DNA of 64,000 bases, from the NCBI RefSeq assembly GCF_006547045.1, contig NZ_CP041242.1:1312001-1376000 (forward strand), given 5' to 3'. The position numbers and the translations under genes were made by a program. This document shows positions 63,283 through 64,000 of this stretch, piece after piece. The notes under the pieces are model-generated. The model did not search any database and had not been told where the DNA came from. It was given only the letters and a program-made list of their open reading frames with translations. The stretch's first letter is position 1; each line of letters starts with the position of its first letter. Source of the DNA: Lysobacter alkalisoli (GTDB taxonomy: Bacteria > Pseudomonadota > Gammaproteobacteria > Xanthomonadales > Xanthomonadaceae).

Positions 63283-63537
63283 CGACCGTCCGCGCTTGAG
63301 CGCTGATGAGCCAACCCATGACCAGTATGCAATTACAGCGGCCAGCCTAGCAAAGCCGAGATTGAGGCAGTTCTTGATATAGCCAAACCACTCAAAGGAG
63401 TTCCCAGGCTGTTGCTCGAGCAGGCGCGGCCAGCCCTCAACTTGCCAGAAGTCGGCGAATAGCCATATGGCCAACCATATAGGTGCGACCCAGCCAGAAG
63501 AGAACGCGATAAGAAGTACTTGTTTCAGATTGCGCAT
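63277..63537 (-). CDS. Small membrane protein, cassette gene
   Basis: 86 residues: VLLIAFSSGWVAPIWLAIWLFADFW, then a polar loop (RLLEQQPGNSFEWFGYIK) and NLGFARLAAVIAYWSWV. Stop in attC46. Confidence 0.73.
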   Translation of the reverse strand: MRNLKQVLLIAFSSGWVAPIWLAIWLFADFWQVEGWPRLLEQQPGNSFEWFGYIKNCLNLGFARLAAVIAYWSWVGSSALKRGRSA

Positions 63538-63549
63538 GGTTCCCCGGCG

Positions 63550-63666
63550 GCCTAACGCCAGAGTTAAGCCGACCCGCCCCGGGCCGGTTCCGAAGCCGAT
63601 GTTAACGAGGAACCATCCGGGTGCAAGCTAATCCGAAGCGGGTTCGGCTTGAACGACCTGTTAGGC
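63550..63666 (-). repeat. attC47, 117 bp, GACCTG variant
   Basis: Right end GAACGACCTGTTAGGC; internal GTTAACGAGGAACC differs from the usual GTTAACGCGGAACC. Confidence 0.96.
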
Positions 63667-63985
63667 GCACGGTGAAAGGCGGCGAAGTGGAATCGTACCC
63701 GTGCACGAAGCAGTGAGCCCGCCGATCAAACCCAACGAAGGCCGACAACAGTTGGTGGCCCGGACCCGATTGACCGAAGCCAGGAGCGCCGCCCCCAAAC
63801 CCGAGGTTTGACCGATCCCTGTGCCGCCCGTCTGGGCTTGGCCAACTGTCCCGGAGGCCGAGCGGCACAATGGCCGTGGCGGCGCAGCAAGGAACAACCA
63901 AAGGAGGCTTTTGATGGGAGGGAATGCCTGACCGGGGCAGGGCGGCTCGTTAGTGGGAGCGCAATTATGAAAGCGGCATGCCCAC
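63667..63985 (-). other. Gene-less cassette, family 2, copy c
   Basis: About 319 bp, close to copies a and b but with single-base insertions (CCCGAGGTTTGACC; ACCGGGGCAGGG) that shift every frame. Confidence 0.75.
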
Positions 63986-64000
63986 GCCTAACGCCAGAGT
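63986..64000 (-). repeat. attC48, cut by the window edge
   Basis: GCCTAACGCCAGAGT, the first 15 bp of a further attC. Confidence 0.9.

Larger units (their letters stand above)
42124..64000 (-). mobile_element. Sedentary chromosomal integron: cassette array (distal part), continues beyond window
   Basis: 48 head-to-tail cassettes separated by attC sites. In all of them the attC (RYYYAAC ... GTTRRRY on the minus strand) lies at the low-coordinate, 3' side of the gene. Cassettes are inserted at attI with the gene's start toward the integrase, so intI and attI should lie to the right of 64,000. The cassette ORFs are visibly less GC-rich than the genes left of 42,100. No integrase, insertion sequence or resistance gene is seen. 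Confidence 0.97.

Noticed and set aside
42124..64000. CRISPR array
   Set aside because: The repeats are regularly spaced but 60-117 bp long, variable, imperfectly palindromic and flanked by ORFs; they are attC sites.

Overview
The window is a GC-rich gammaproteobacterial chromosome segment, most likely from the family Xanthomonadaceae (Lysobacter/Luteimonas/Xanthomonas type; the genus cannot be fixed from this window). The basis is the protein set (M2 dipeptidyl carboxypeptidase lipoprotein, minCDE with a GNAT gene upstream, PurT, Bpt, RlmKL, Tex, an SPFH operon), palindromic intergenic repeats of Xanthomonad type, and the type of integron attC sites on the right.

Positions 1 to about 42,100 hold 44 core-type genes. 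A truncated iron/heme-type ABC ATPase is followed by gcvP on the minus strand under a glycine riboswitch. Next come an MFS exporter with an overlapping VOC gene, tex, a methyltransferase, the M2 peptidase, a YrbL-like gene, a Zn-peptidase-like gene and the GNAT-minC-minD-minE operon. A DesK/NarL-type two-component pair, a SRPBCC protein, DUF423 and an AlkA-like glycosylase follow. A seven-gene minus-strand run (SPFH, small membrane protein, Arc-type DNA binder, DUF4177, CPBP protease, PH-like, M15 peptidase) starts at a perfect 19-bp palindrome. After purT, an EEP-family lipoprotein with bpt, and an EF-hand protein come an ECF sigma factor fused to a membrane domain, tesB, an AmpD-like amidase, MOSC/hydrolase/rlmKL, two pirins, an aquaporin and a histidine phosphatase lipoprotein. 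Several hairpin repeat families lie between these genes.

From about 42,124 to the right edge the window is one uninterrupted sedentary chromosomal integron cassette array: 47 complete attC sites, one decayed attC at the left end and one cut by the right edge, defining 48 cassettes. All cassettes read on the minus strand, so the integrase and attI are expected beyond position 64,000 and the left end is the distal end. Forty cassettes carry one short ORF. By my reading 21 of these encode small membrane proteins and 9 encode secreted proteins or lipoproteins. Eight cassettes have no convincing ORF, and several of those belong to repeated sequence families. The array contains one duplicated cassette, a diverged zinc-ribbon/membrane pair, a ribosomal L7/L12-like domain, an ankyrin protein, and DUF3658- and DUF6869-like proteins.

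The strongest patterns are in the array. Each cassette's leading edge is complementary to the end of its own attC for about 8 to 13 bp, a pairing complete only in the excised circle. In 20 cassettes the stop codon lies inside the attC outer box, and four more genes read into attC and gain the same short tail. attC stem variants change in a compensated way. No integrase, phage, CRISPR, rRNA or tRNA was seen.
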